Shown piece after piece: positions 44,876 through 53,475 of a DNA stretch of 64,000 nucleotides. Both the position numbers and the translations under genes were made by a program. How positions within the stretch are numbered: the first letter of the stretch is position 1; each line of letters starts with the position of its first letter. Under the pieces are notes generated by a model, which saw only the letters and a list, made by a program, of their open reading frames with translations, made no database searches and was not told the origin of the DNA. Origin of the DNA: CALLPQ01 sp964479275 (lineage in GTDB: Bacteria; Pseudomonadota; Alphaproteobacteria; Caulobacterales; Parvularculaceae); contig CAYZLR010000003.1 of NCBI GenBank assembly GCA_964479275.1, forward strand, positions 29,908 through 93,907, given 5' to 3'.

Positions 44876-47047
44876 TTAATTCTGATTTACGGGGGCTTTT
44901 TCGCTTAAATCAAAAAGGGCGAGAGCAAATGCATAATCATGGGCGCGTTCTTTCAGACGCTCAAACCGTGCGGTTGACCCCCCGTGGCCAGCGCCCATGT
45001 TCATTTTTAAAAAGAACGGGCCGCCTTTTGTTTCCTCGCGCAAACGTGCAATCCATTTCGCAGGTTCCCAATAAGTAACCCTGTAATCGGTTAAGCCTCC
45101 AGTCGCTAAAACTGGAGGATAGGTTTTTCCAGATTTCAGATTTTCATATGGAGAATAAGAGGCAATTGTCTCAAATGCTTGTGAATCAGTAATTGGATTG
45201 CCCCATTCATCCCATTCGGGCGGTGTTAAGGGAAGATCTTTATCAGAAATGGTGTTTAAGACATCGATAAAAGGTACAGCACCTATGACACCGCCAAAAA
45301 GATCAGGATCAAGATTAAGGGTTGCGCCGACCAATAATCCTCCTGCGGACCCTCCATAAATTACAGTTTGGTTTTTTTGCCCGTACCCCTTTTCTTGTAG
45401 GGCTCTGGCGACAGTTGCAAAATCACTAAAAGTGTTTGGTTTTTTATCGAGCTTACCATCGAGATACCATTGGCGCCCTTTGGCAGCGCTGCCGCGTATA
45501 TGCGCAATGGCATACACCGCTTCTCTGTCAACTACAGAAAGAATAGCGCTGTTGAAACTTGCTGGCATTGTTGAGCCATAAGACCCATAACCATATAAAA
45601 GCAAAGGGCAATTGCCATCTATGTTGGTATTCTTGAGGCGAATAACCGTCACTGGTATGTCAACAGTTTTGCCGCTTTCTGCACCACCGCCCCTGGCGGC
45701 CGGTATCATCAATCTTTCTACTCTATAAAGGTCAGGATTGTGACCACGAGGTATAATCTGTGTTTTTAATAAAGTTCGCTCTCCGGTTCGCATATGATAA
45801 TCGAATGTTTGTTCTGGTGTTGAGGGCGAAGAATAAGAAAATCGAATAATATCGGTATCAAATTCATAACCAGGATTTAGCCCCAAAGCATAAGCTTGTT
45901 GCTGAAACTCGATCGCTTTTTCGGATCTACGCTCATAATCGCTGATAATAATTTTGGGTAACGCATTTTCGCGCACCAAGCGTACAATATAATTTTCATA
46001 TAAGACCAAAGATAAGATATACGTACCCGCTTGGTGAGGGAGCCACTCCTGCCAGTTTTCTCGTCCCGGCGTTTGAATGGGCGCGCGCATAATTTTAAAA
46101 TCAATGGCATCATTTGCATTGGTTTGAATATATAAGTGATCCCTATGGTGATCAACGCTATAAAGTTCATTTTCACGGCGTGGTGCAATCAATACAGGTT
46201 TTGTTTTTTGAGCCGTGTCAGCGGGTAGAAATCGCACATCCCCACTTTCGCTGTTGGACGCATCAATAAAAATAAATTTTCCCGAACGGCTTTTGTAAAC
46301 CGATAGAAAAAATCCATCGTCATCTTCTTCATAGATCAGTCGATCATTTTTAGGGTCTTCACCTAAAAAATGATGCTTAACCCGCTTGGGGCGCTGATTT
46401 TCATCGCGTTCAATATAATAGAAAGATTTAGAATCTTCAGACCAGACCGCATCGCCGTCGCTGCGCGGGATTGTTTCTTCATATTCTTCTCCCGTTTTAA
46501 TGTTACGAATCTTGATGTCAAAATATTCAGACCCTAAGCGGTCCACACCATAAGCAATGAGGTTGTGATCCGGGCTATGAGAGACACTGGCAATATCAAA
46601 AAATTGTGCTCCTTTTCCTTCAATATCACCGTGGTAGAGAATCTCGTCTTCTGCATGAGGGCCATCTACCTGAATTTCCTGATTGCGTCTGAAGTAAATG
46701 GGATATTCGCCGCCGGTTTCAAACCTGACCCCATAAGCGAACGGCCCATCGATGGCGGGAATCGAGCTGTCATCTTCTTTGATCCGTGATCGCATTTCCT
46801 CGAACAAAGCTTCCCGCAACTGCGTCAAATCATGAGTGCTGCTCTCGTAATAAGCATTTTCAAGCTCGAGATGAGTGCGAATTTCAGGGTCGAGCTTATC
46901 GGGATCTTGAAGCACCTCCTGCCAATTTTTATCGCGTAGCCAAGCATAATTGTCAGTTCGCGACTGACCATGCTGAGTAATGGTTTCGGGATGCTTTTTG
47001 ATGACGGGCGCGCCCGCTTGGCTTTTAAAAAATGCTGATTTTGACAA
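44876..47047 (-). CDS. ptrB: Oligopeptidase B (S9 serine peptidase)
   Basis: A 723-residue cytoplasmic prolyl-oligopeptidase-family enzyme that cleaves short peptides after Arg or Lys. The seven-bladed propeller domain fills about residues 75-410, and the hydrolase domain carries the nucleophile elbow YGGSAGGLLVGA (Ser near 566) and a C-terminal catalytic His in MGAGHGGSTARF; the segment YGYGSYGSTMPASFNS is the oxyanion-hole region. The N-terminal TDNYAWLRDKNW is typical. The only start at a suitable place is TTG at 47047 with AAGAG six bases upstream; no ATG or GTG is nearby. Confidence 0.93.
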   Translation of the reverse strand: MSKSAFFKSQAGAPVIKKHPETITQHGQSRTDNYAWLRDKNWQEVLQDPDKLDPEIRTHLELENAYYESSTHDLTQLREALFEEMRSRIKEDDSSIPAIDGPFAYGVRFETGGEYPIYFRRNQEIQVDGPHAEDEILYHGDIEGKGAQFFDIASVSHSPDHNLIAYGVDRLGSEYFDIKIRNIKTGEEYEETIPRSDGDAVWSEDSKSFYYIERDENQRPKRVKHHFLGEDPKNDRLIYEEDDDGFFLSVYKSRSGKFIFIDASNSESGDVRFLPADTAQKTKPVLIAPRRENELYSVDHHRDHLYIQTNANDAIDFKIMRAPIQTPGRENWQEWLPHQAGTYILSLVLYENYIVRLVRENALPKIIISDYERRSEKAIEFQQQAYALGLNPGYEFDTDIIRFSYSSPSTPEQTFDYHMRTGERTLLKTQIIPRGHNPDLYRVERLMIPAARGGGAESGKTVDIPVTVIRLKNTNIDGNCPLLLYGYGSYGSTMPASFNSAILSVVDREAVYAIAHIRGSAAKGRQWYLDGKLDKKPNTFSDFATVARALQEKGYGQKNQTVIYGGSAGGLLVGATLNLDPDLFGGVIGAVPFIDVLNTISDKDLPLTPPEWDEWGNPITDSQAFETIASYSPYENLKSGKTYPPVLATGGLTDYRVTYWEPAKWIARLREETKGGPFFLKMNMGAGHGGSTARFERLKERAHDYAFALALFDLSEKAPVNQN

Positions 47048-47090
47048 GGGATACTCTTAATTTGAAGGAGGTTATTGGTTTTGTCTCGTT

Positions 47091-47648
47091 TTAAGCTTTA
47101 AAAGATGAAACTTGCTGGCGCAATGTTGCACCTAGGGCCCCGCGCTCTTTTGGAGAGAGAAAGGCCCCGACGAACAGATGTTTTCCTTGATAACTAAGCG
47201 TCACCTGACTTTCGTGACGCACAGGCTCGTCAATACTGATACGGGTCCAGTAGGTTGGAAGCAACCAGCGCATTTCATGGCCCGACGGCAAAACTCTGGA
47301 GACCAGAATTTCATCAGCGGTGATCCGAATACGTTCATGCATGCGCCCTTGTCGATAGCTGATTTTAAAAGCAAGCCAGACAAATATAACATCAAGACCG
47401 CCGAAAACTAAAATTGGCCAGGCGCCCATGAGCGTAAAAGTGAGGCCGAGAAGTACATTCACACTAATGACAATGGTCATAACGGCTATGAAGCCCCCAT
47501 TGGGGAGCGAACGATTAGGGTACAAAAAAGCCTCGAAAGCATCTTCGTGTCGAGCTTCGTCATAGTTTGGCGAGGGTTGGGCCGGTAAATCGCGCGAACG
47601 CCCCTTGAAAGTCGGCGCCATAGTTTCGCTGTGTTGAGAAAAGGTCAT
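47091..47648 (-). CDS. DUF2244 membrane protein
   Basis: A protein of about 185 residues with two adjacent hydrophobic segments (GFIAVMTIVISVNVLLGLTF, then WPILVFGGLDVIFVWLAF) after an LYPNRSLP motif, then a soluble beta-rich tail (RITADEILVSRVLPSG, LLPTYWTRI). This is the DUF2244 pattern, whose function is unknown. Divergent placement next to nth is recurrent in alphaproteobacteria. The start is uncertain: the frame is open to a TTG at 47666, ATG 47648 is preceded too closely by AAGG, and ATG 47621 has no ribosome-binding site. Confidence 0.82.
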   Translation of the reverse strand: MTFSQHSETMAPTFKGRSRDLPAQPSPNYDEARHEDAFEAFLYPNRSLPNGGFIAVMTIVISVNVLLGLTFTLMGAWPILVFGGLDVIFVWLAFKISYRQGRMHERIRITADEILVSRVLPSGHEMRWLLPTYWTRISIDEPVRHESQVTLSYQGKHLFVGAFLSPKERGALGATLRQQVSSFKA

Positions 47649-47799
47649 CACCTTATTATAAGTCAATTAGGCATTTACGCAATTGGATATCATGCGACGT
47701 AATGGGGGGCATGATCATGGCTGGCTTGACGAAACTGTGCTATCGCCTCATGGCTAGTGCAGCTCGTTTTAGGATCAACAAAATTATAAGAGGCATTTT

Positions 47800-48681
47800 A
47801 TGGCGGGTCGCCTACCAAGACGAAAAATGACCAAGGCGCAAATCGAAGGATTTTTTGCAACTCTTGCCAAAGCCTCGCCCGAGCCTGAAACTGAGTTAAA
47901 CTATTCATCGCCTTATACGTTACTTGTCGCCGTGGTTTTATCGGCGCAAGCCACTGACATTGGCGTAAATAAAGCCACAGCCAAACTTTTTCCCATCGCG
48001 GATACACCCGAGAAAATGGTTGCGTTAGGAGAGGCCGGTGTCGCGGAGTATGTAAAAACCATTGGCCTTTGGCGTGGTAAAGCCAAAAATGTTGTTGCTC
48101 TCTCGCAAATTCTTCTCGATCACTATGACGGCCATGTGCCTGATGATCGCGATACCCTTGAAACCTTGCCTGGCGTTGGCCGCAAGACTGCGAATGTGGT
48201 TTGCAATGTTGTCTTTGGTCAACCAACAATTGCTGTAGACACCCATATTTTCAGAATCGGTAACCGTACAGGAATGGCACCAGGAAAAACGCCGCTGGAA
48301 GTGGAGCGTGGTCTGGAAAAGTCAACGCCTGATACATTTATTCAGCATGCACACCATTGGTTGATTTTGCATGGTCGATATGTGTGCAAAGCGCGAACGC
48401 CTGAATGTTACAGGTGTGTTGTCTCGCAATATTGCCATTATAAAGATAAGACAGCGGAAGCGGGAAGCACTAAAAAGATAAAATCCGGAAAACCTGCAAA
48501 GAAAAAAGTCACAGATAAAAATGAGCGCAATCCGTCTTCAACCCGTAAGAGGTCTAAAACTGTAAAGAAAATGGCAACCAAGCCCGCTTTGCGCGCGGGG
48601 GGCAAAAAGTCTGTGAAAGCCTCCACTCCGTCACGTAAAACCAACATCTCAAATTCTAAACCTGCAGTCAAAACAAAGTAA
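47800..48681 (+). CDS. nth: Endonuclease III with a lysine-rich C-terminal tail
   Basis: Nth is a base-excision-repair glycosylase/AP lyase for oxidised pyrimidines. The helix-hairpin-helix LPGVGRKTANVV supplies the catalytic Lys and AVDTHIFRIGNR the catalytic Asp; the 4Fe-4S ligands occur as C-x6-C-x2-C-x5-C in CKARTPECYRCVVSQYC. A normal Nth ends shortly after the cluster (about 215-225 residues). Here a tail of about 70 residues follows, rich in Lys, Ser, Thr and Pro with repeated KK and KTK groups, resembling histone-H1-like or AlgP-like tails, probably a nonspecific DNA-binding extension. GAGG precedes the ATG. pyrF starts four bases after the stop. Confidence 0.95.
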   Translation: MAGRLPRRKMTKAQIEGFFATLAKASPEPETELNYSSPYTLLVAVVLSAQATDIGVNKATAKLFPIADTPEKMVALGEAGVAEYVKTIGLWRGKAKNVVALSQILLDHYDGHVPDDRDTLETLPGVGRKTANVVCNVVFGQPTIAVDTHIFRIGNRTGMAPGKTPLEVERGLEKSTPDTFIQHAHHWLILHGRYVCKARTPECYRCVVSQYCHYKDKTAEAGSTKKIKSGKPAKKKVTDKNERNPSSTRKRSKTVKKMATKPALRAGGKKSVKASTPSRKTNISNSKPAVKTK

Positions 48682-48685
48682 TTTT

Positions 48686-49396
48686 ATGACCCATACTCAA
48701 TTTGAGCCCGAAGATCGAATTATCGTTGCCCTTGATGTGCCAACGGTGGAAGAGGCAGAGGTGATTGTCACCGCGCTTGGGGTTCAAGGTCGATTTTATA
48801 AAATTGGCTATCAACTCTTCCCCATTGGCGGCCTCGATCTTGCCCGCCGCTTGAAGGACACAGGAAAGCGGGTTTTTTTCGATTTCAAATTTCATGATAT
48901 TGGCGCAACGGTTGAGCGTGGGGTGCGTAGCGTTACAACCCTAGGGGGAAATTTTCTAACCGTCCATGCTGAGCCTGATGTTCTCGCCGGTGCTATTGCC
49001 GGCCGCGGTGATGACCCGAACCTGAAAATTCTAGCCATTACGGTGCTGACCAGTCAATCTCAGCAAAGTTTGACAGCACAGGGGATTGATACCCCGATTG
49101 AAACCCTGGTTTTGCGGCGCACGGAGATGGCATTAGAGGCTGGCGCAGACGGTGTTGTTGCATCAGCGCAGGAAGCGCACGCGATTAGGTCTCGTTTCGG
49201 ATCCGAATTTAGTATCATAACACCTGGTATTCGGCCCGCTGGCGCGGCCACAGACGATCAGGTGAGGGTTGTCACTCCCCGGGATGCGATCCATTTTGGC
49301 GCTGATTATCTCGTGGTCGGCAGACCGATTGTGCGGGCTCCTGATCCGGTTATGGCTCATAAAGAGATCTCGCTGGAGGCAGGTAAAGCGCTATAG
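48686..49396 (+). CDS. pyrF: Orotidine 5'-phosphate decarboxylase
   Basis: A 236-residue TIM barrel that converts OMP to UMP, the last step of de novo pyrimidine synthesis. The catalytic Asp-Lys-Asp network is visible in VFFDFKFHDIGATV, the N-terminus begins IIVALDVPTVEEAE, and the phosphate-binding C-terminal part carries ITPGIRPAGAATDDQ and YLVVGRPIVRAPDP. It starts four bases after nth and may be co-transcribed with it. Confidence 0.96.
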   Translation: MTHTQFEPEDRIIVALDVPTVEEAEVIVTALGVQGRFYKIGYQLFPIGGLDLARRLKDTGKRVFFDFKFHDIGATVERGVRSVTTLGGNFLTVHAEPDVLAGAIAGRGDDPNLKILAITVLTSQSQQSLTAQGIDTPIETLVLRRTEMALEAGADGVVASAQEAHAIRSRFGSEFSIITPGIRPAGAATDDQVRVVTPRDAIHFGADYLVVGRPIVRAPDPVMAHKEISLEAGKAL

Positions 49397-49519
49397 TTTT
49401 ACATTTCATCTACGCCTATGATTGACATAGGGTTGGGGGAGGGGCAGCCTTCCGAACTATAGAGTTTCAAGGGCTAACGCGCGAAGGTTGAGATCAGGAT
49501 TTAGGTTAAGGAGACAGCG

Positions 49520-51472
49520 GTGACAATTGTCAGTAAAATGCATGCCAACGATAGCAGCGATGATAACCGAGGTGTAACACTGGACCCCTCTTCACCCCCC
49601 CAAACAAGTTCGGAAAACACGGACCAGATCCCCCAGTTTCATCCGGTTCACAATTTGTTAACAGATCCTGCTTTGGTCAAACGGATTCACCGGCGTTCAC
49701 GACGCTCGATTTTTAGCGCTTTTCTTGAGCGCGCCAGAAAAACGAAAGGCAACACAGTTGCCATCATTGACGGAGACGGGAAAAAACTAACCTATCAAGA
49801 TCTAGTGCGTGCCAGTTTTGCTCTTGGCGGCCCTATCGCTAAGCATACGAAAAAAAATGAACATGTCGGTGTTTTTTTGCCAACGGGTGCGGGGGTTTTA
49901 ATTTCGTGTTTTTCGTTAATGGGGCGCGGGCGGATTCCTGCCATGCTCAATTTCACCTCTGGTCCCGCGAATTTAAGATCTGCTGGCGACGCGGCGAAGA
50001 TTACCAAAGTCCTGACCGCTAGAAAATTTATTGAAATTGCAAAACTTGAGGCCTTGATTGAGGATTTATCGGATCGCTTTGAATTTATCTATCTAGAGGA
50101 TTTGCGCGAAGAGCTTGGGTTAAAAGATAAGTTGCGAGCCATAGCTGGACCGCACTTGCCTTCTCTTTTGGCCCACCAACCAGATCCGGAAGATACTGGT
50201 GTGGTTTTATTTACGTCAGGTACAGAGGGAAAACCCAAAGGCGTCGTCTTGAGCCACACCAATGTTCTTGCAAATATTGAACAAATATCGGCTCATGTCG
50301 TGTTGGACCCTAATGACGTTTTCTTTAATCCATTACCGGCTTTTCATTGTTATGGACTCACCGCCGGCTCTTTATGGCCAGTGATTCAAGGGCACCCGGT
50401 TGTTTTCCATCCATCACCCTTGCAAACAAAGATCGTTCCCAAACGGATTTTTGAAACCAGCTCAACTGTATTATTTGCGACAGACACCTTCCTTCAACAA
50501 TATATGCGTGCCAGCGATGAAGGGGGGATGAGTTCTCTGAGAATTGCTGTTTGCGGTGCTGAACGTGTGCGCGATGAAACACGCCACACTGCGGAGACGA
50601 AATTTTCGTTTCAGGTATTGGAGGGGTATGGTGTTACTGAAGCCTCTCCAGTTTTAGCGGCCAATCAACCTGATGATATTCGCTCTGGAACTGTCGGTAA
50701 ATTGTTACCAACGATTGAATCGCGTCTAGAGGTGGTTGAAGGCCTTGAAGGATCTGGCCGTTTGCAAGTCCGCGGTGCCAATATCATGAAAGGTTATCTC
50801 TCAGATGATCAACCTGGAGAGATTAAGCCGCTTGGCAATGATGGTTGGTATGACACGGGTGATGTCGTCGCGATTGACGAGGAGGGCTATGTCTCGATCC
50901 GGGGACGCTTGAAGCGGTTTGCGAAAATTGGCGGTGAAATGGTCTCTCTGACCGTCGTAGAAAATTGTGCTTCTTCAGTTTGGCCAGACCATATGCACGC
51001 AGCAGCGATATTGCCTGATCCGAAAAAGGGGGAACAAGTTGTTCTTGTTACGGACCATAACGTGCCAGACCGAGCGATGTTATTGCGGTGGGCACAATCT
51101 CATGGTGTACCTGAAATTGCGGTTCCCAAAAAGATCGTCAGTGTTGAAGCGATTCCGGTTTTGGGGACCGGGAAAACTGATTTTGTCAGTGTGACTAAGA
51201 TTGCAAAGGAGCAGTTACAAGGGGCAACAGGCGAGCCTGCGAGTGGCCCTAAAGGCAATAAAGATGAGGATCATTCTGGTGCAAAAACCAAATCATCGGC
51301 TATAGATAATAATTCCAGACAACACGATAAAGAAAAAGACCTCGGTACTGAAAATTCGCTTCAAAGCTCTCGCGAAATGCAAAATGCCTCGCTTAAAGCT
51401 GAGATATCCCCGATTCAGGAAGAACAGACAACGGCTTTTGATGATTTAATAGATCAAAAACCAACGGATTAG
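49520..51472 (+). CDS. AMP-binding acyl-activating enzyme, Aas-like without the acyltransferase domain
   Basis: A 650-residue adenylate-forming enzyme. The AMP-binding P-loop VVLFTSGTEGKPKGVVLSH lies near residue 230, the A5 region is LEGYGVTEASPVLAANQPDD, and the hinge region is GWYDTGDVVAIDEEGYVSIRGRLKRFAKIGGEMVSL. These segments most resemble the acyl-ACP-synthetase half of Aas, which re-acylates lysophospholipids; the N-terminal acyltransferase half is missing, and about 50 polar residues stand there instead. A polar tail of about 90 residues, rich in Lys, Asp and Ser, follows the catalytic region. The GTG start has GGAG well placed. Its last 80 bases overlap, antisense, the end of the PEP-CTERM gene. 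The acyl acceptor is unknown. Confidence 0.85.
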   Translation: MTIVSKMHANDSSDDNRGVTLDPSSPPQTSSENTDQIPQFHPVHNLLTDPALVKRIHRRSRRSIFSAFLERARKTKGNTVAIIDGDGKKLTYQDLVRASFALGGPIAKHTKKNEHVGVFLPTGAGVLISCFSLMGRGRIPAMLNFTSGPANLRSAGDAAKITKVLTARKFIEIAKLEALIEDLSDRFEFIYLEDLREELGLKDKLRAIAGPHLPSLLAHQPDPEDTGVVLFTSGTEGKPKGVVLSHTNVLANIEQISAHVVLDPNDVFFNPLPAFHCYGLTAGSLWPVIQGHPVVFHPSPLQTKIVPKRIFETSSTVLFATDTFLQQYMRASDEGGMSSLRIAVCGAERVRDETRHTAETKFSFQVLEGYGVTEASPVLAANQPDDIRSGTVGKLLPTIESRLEVVEGLEGSGRLQVRGANIMKGYLSDDQPGEIKPLGNDGWYDTGDVVAIDEEGYVSIRGRLKRFAKIGGEMVSLTVVENCASSVWPDHMHAAAILPDPKKGEQVVLVTDHNVPDRAMLLRWAQSHGVPEIAVPKKIVSVEAIPVLGTGKTDFVSVTKIAKEQLQGATGEPASGPKGNKDEDHSGAKTKSSAIDNNSRQHDKEKDLGTENSLQSSREMQNASLKAEISPIQEEQTTAFDDLIDQKPTD

Positions 51473-52100
51473 TTTGTTGCCTTGGCGTTCGACTATATTG
51501 CATGTTCGCGGCTTGTCGGCGTAGTTTTTTTGAACGCCAGGCTATGGATACAAACCCCAGTATCATGAGCGCCCAAATTTGCGGTTCCGGTGTCGGCGCG
51601 GCTACGGAGACGACCTCACCATTGATTTGTATGTAATCAACCTGAACCCCTTGAGCCGTGGGTGTTGTGCCTCTGGTCAAAATCTCAATAAAATTACACC
51701 CGCCTAACCTTGCGCACCGATTTTCGATAAATCCGTTCAGGCTGACATTGCTGCCTGTTAAAAAGAAGCGCCGACCTACGAATTGTACGCCATTTTCGCC
51801 GGCAATACCCACGCGGATCTCACCAATTGCTAAACCACCGCCAACCGGTGGCAAAGTAAAGATGGAAACATTATCGGCTCTTGATGTTGCAAACGGTTGA
51901 TCAAACAAAAGTTGTAGCGATTGGCTTTGCGAGATTGTGGCGCCAGCGTTATCTCCAGAAGAGGAGATCGCTGTGATCTCTGTTTGGGATAATGAGTTTG
52001 GTGGTAGAAAAACAGCCGACTCTGCATATGCTGCGCAGATGTTTATACTCCACATGAAAAATGTGGACAATGTAAAAAGAAATATACGTCTAAAGATCAT
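51393..52100 (-). CDS. PEP-CTERM sorting-signal protein, exosortase substrate
   Basis: A secreted protein of about 235 residues with a signal peptide (IFRRIFLFTLSTFFMWSINI, cleavage near AAYAES). The C-terminal part has the exosortase signal: PEP motif in TPEPQIWALMILGFVSIAW, a single hydrophobic stretch, then a basic cluster RSKKLRR. The exosortase would cut at PEP and anchor or release the protein. Unusually, about 40 further residues follow the basic cluster, where such proteins normally end; this part lies antisense over the end of the acyl-activating-enzyme gene. The ATG at 52100 is preferred over TTG 52148. It diverges from the exosortase-B locus, its likely processing system. Confidence 0.85.
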   Translation of the reverse strand: MIFRRIFLFTLSTFFMWSINICAAYAESAVFLPPNSLSQTEITAISSSGDNAGATISQSQSLQLLFDQPFATSRADNVSIFTLPPVGGGLAIGEIRVGIAGENGVQFVGRRFFLTGSNVSLNGFIENRCARLGGCNFIEILTRGTTPTAQGVQVDYIQINGEVVSVAAPTPEPQIWALMILGFVSIAWRSKKLRRQAANMQYSRTPRQQTNPLVFDLLNHQKPLSVLPESGISQL

Positions 52101-52508
52101 TAGCGTCTTGTAACTTTCAAGAGTCTGATTTTTAAAATCTCTTAGCAAATTATCGAGTCGATGGCTTGCATTCGAGAAATTTACGAAACTGGTTTTCTTT
52201 GTAATTGTGGGGATAATATGAGCATTACCGTTAAGGGCTGTTTAAGAAAAATGGTTAATTGAAATAAACATTTTCCAACGTGATTTTCATGTCGCCCGAT
52301 AAAAGGATGTCCCCAAATTATTGAGCTGAAAAGTACCATAAAATTAGGAATACGTTCAGCATTTTTGCGTAAAACGAACCCTGATTACGGTGCCTGATGT
52401 TTTATTGGTAACTGAAAACTTAATATGGTTTTGAGTATTGGGAACAATATTCACCGCATAAATTTGCCTCGGGGGATGGCTTGTGACGGAATTCGTAGGA
52501 GAATTTTT
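52101..52508. other. Divergent intergenic region of the exosortase locus
   Basis: About 400 bases between the PEP-CTERM gene and epsD. No convincing gene, sigma-54 (-24/-12) element or strong hairpin was seen. An open frame runs from ATG 52425 into epsD, but the ribosome-binding site lies further down, at 52497-52501. Confidence 0.45.
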
Positions 52509-53465
52509 GTGCTATTATTTGCTAAGAAAACGGGGCGAATATCGACTAAACGGTGTCTGGCTGCGATATTAATTGGGTCAGTATTGCTGATTGCTATGCC
52601 ATTATCGGGGAATGCCGTTGCGTTTGAAAAACGTGAAAAAGTGTCTAGCGGTAAAACCCAAGTTGTGGCGCGTATTGGCAAACGAGAAGTGACGAATAGT
52701 GAGTTGCGGATAGAGCTGGCTCGGTTAGGGATGGTAAATCCTGATTTGCAAGCGGAGCAATTTGCTTTGCAAAGTATTATTAACCGTCAATTACTCGTCA
52801 ATGCGGCTCGCTCTGCGAACATTCACCGTAAACCTGAAGCAGCGATGCGTATCAAGGCGGCGCAGGATCAATCGCTCGCCGATTTTTATTTGGCAACCGC
52901 CTCACAACCTCCCGAACCAACACTTTCAGAAATAGAAGACTATATTGCCAACAATCCTGGTCTTTTTGCGGGGCGAAAACATTACGAATTTTCGGTGTTT
53001 TCTCTAGCGACTGAAAAATTTAATGTTGATGCAATGACGCCATTGTTTAGCGAAACAAATGATTTTTCGGATCTGGAAGAAGTACTCAGGGCACAAAAGA
53101 TTGAATATGTTATCAAGCCTTTATCTCAAGCTTCTTCGACATTTCCTACACAAATTCGCCAGCAGCTTTTGAAATATCAAGTAGGCGATAATATCGTAAT
53201 TAAATCAGATGAAAATTCTCAGATCATGAAAATTATTTCTGAGCGGGCAGAAACGGTTGAGCGTTCGCAGTGGCCTGTTATTGCTCGGCGTATCTTGATA
53301 GAAGAGGGAGCTGTCGCGCGTGCGCATGCATTGGTGGATAATTTGAAAGTCGGCACAAGCGTCACTTATTTCCGTCCAGAACTCATCCCTGCAAAAGCTG
53401 TTAAGGCAAAACCGATACAGAAACGAACTCCGGTATCCAAACAAAATCCTTCTGGAGAAAAATAA
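52509..53465 (+). CDS. epsD: EpsD-family peptidyl-prolyl cis-trans isomerase
   Basis: A 318-residue secreted SurA/PpiC-like protein. A signal peptide (CLAAILIGSVLLIAMPLSGNA) is followed by a SurA-type N-domain (VVARIGKREVTNSELRIELARLG, then QSIINRQLLVNAARSANI) and a degenerate parvulin-like domain. The frame is open from ATG 52425, but AGGAG at 52497-52501 stands seven bases before GTG 52509, which gives a normal signal peptide and is chosen. EpsD-type isomerases are a fixed part of exosortase-associated polysaccharide loci, and the four genes that follow confirm the context. Confidence 0.85.
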   Translation: MLLFAKKTGRISTKRCLAAILIGSVLLIAMPLSGNAVAFEKREKVSSGKTQVVARIGKREVTNSELRIELARLGMVNPDLQAEQFALQSIINRQLLVNAARSANIHRKPEAAMRIKAAQDQSLADFYLATASQPPEPTLSEIEDYIANNPGLFAGRKHYEFSVFSLATEKFNVDAMTPLFSETNDFSDLEEVLRAQKIEYVIKPLSQASSTFPTQIRQQLLKYQVGDNIVIKSDENSQIMKIISERAETVERSQWPVIARRILIEEGAVARAHALVDNLKVGTSVTYFRPELIPAKAVKAKPIQKRTPVSKQNPSGEK

Positions 53466-53475
53466 GACAGAATCA

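Noticed and set aside
52425..52508. Upstream in-frame extension of epsD from ATG 52425
   Set aside because: It would add 28 residues before the signal peptide, whereas GTG 52509 has an ideal ribosome-binding site.
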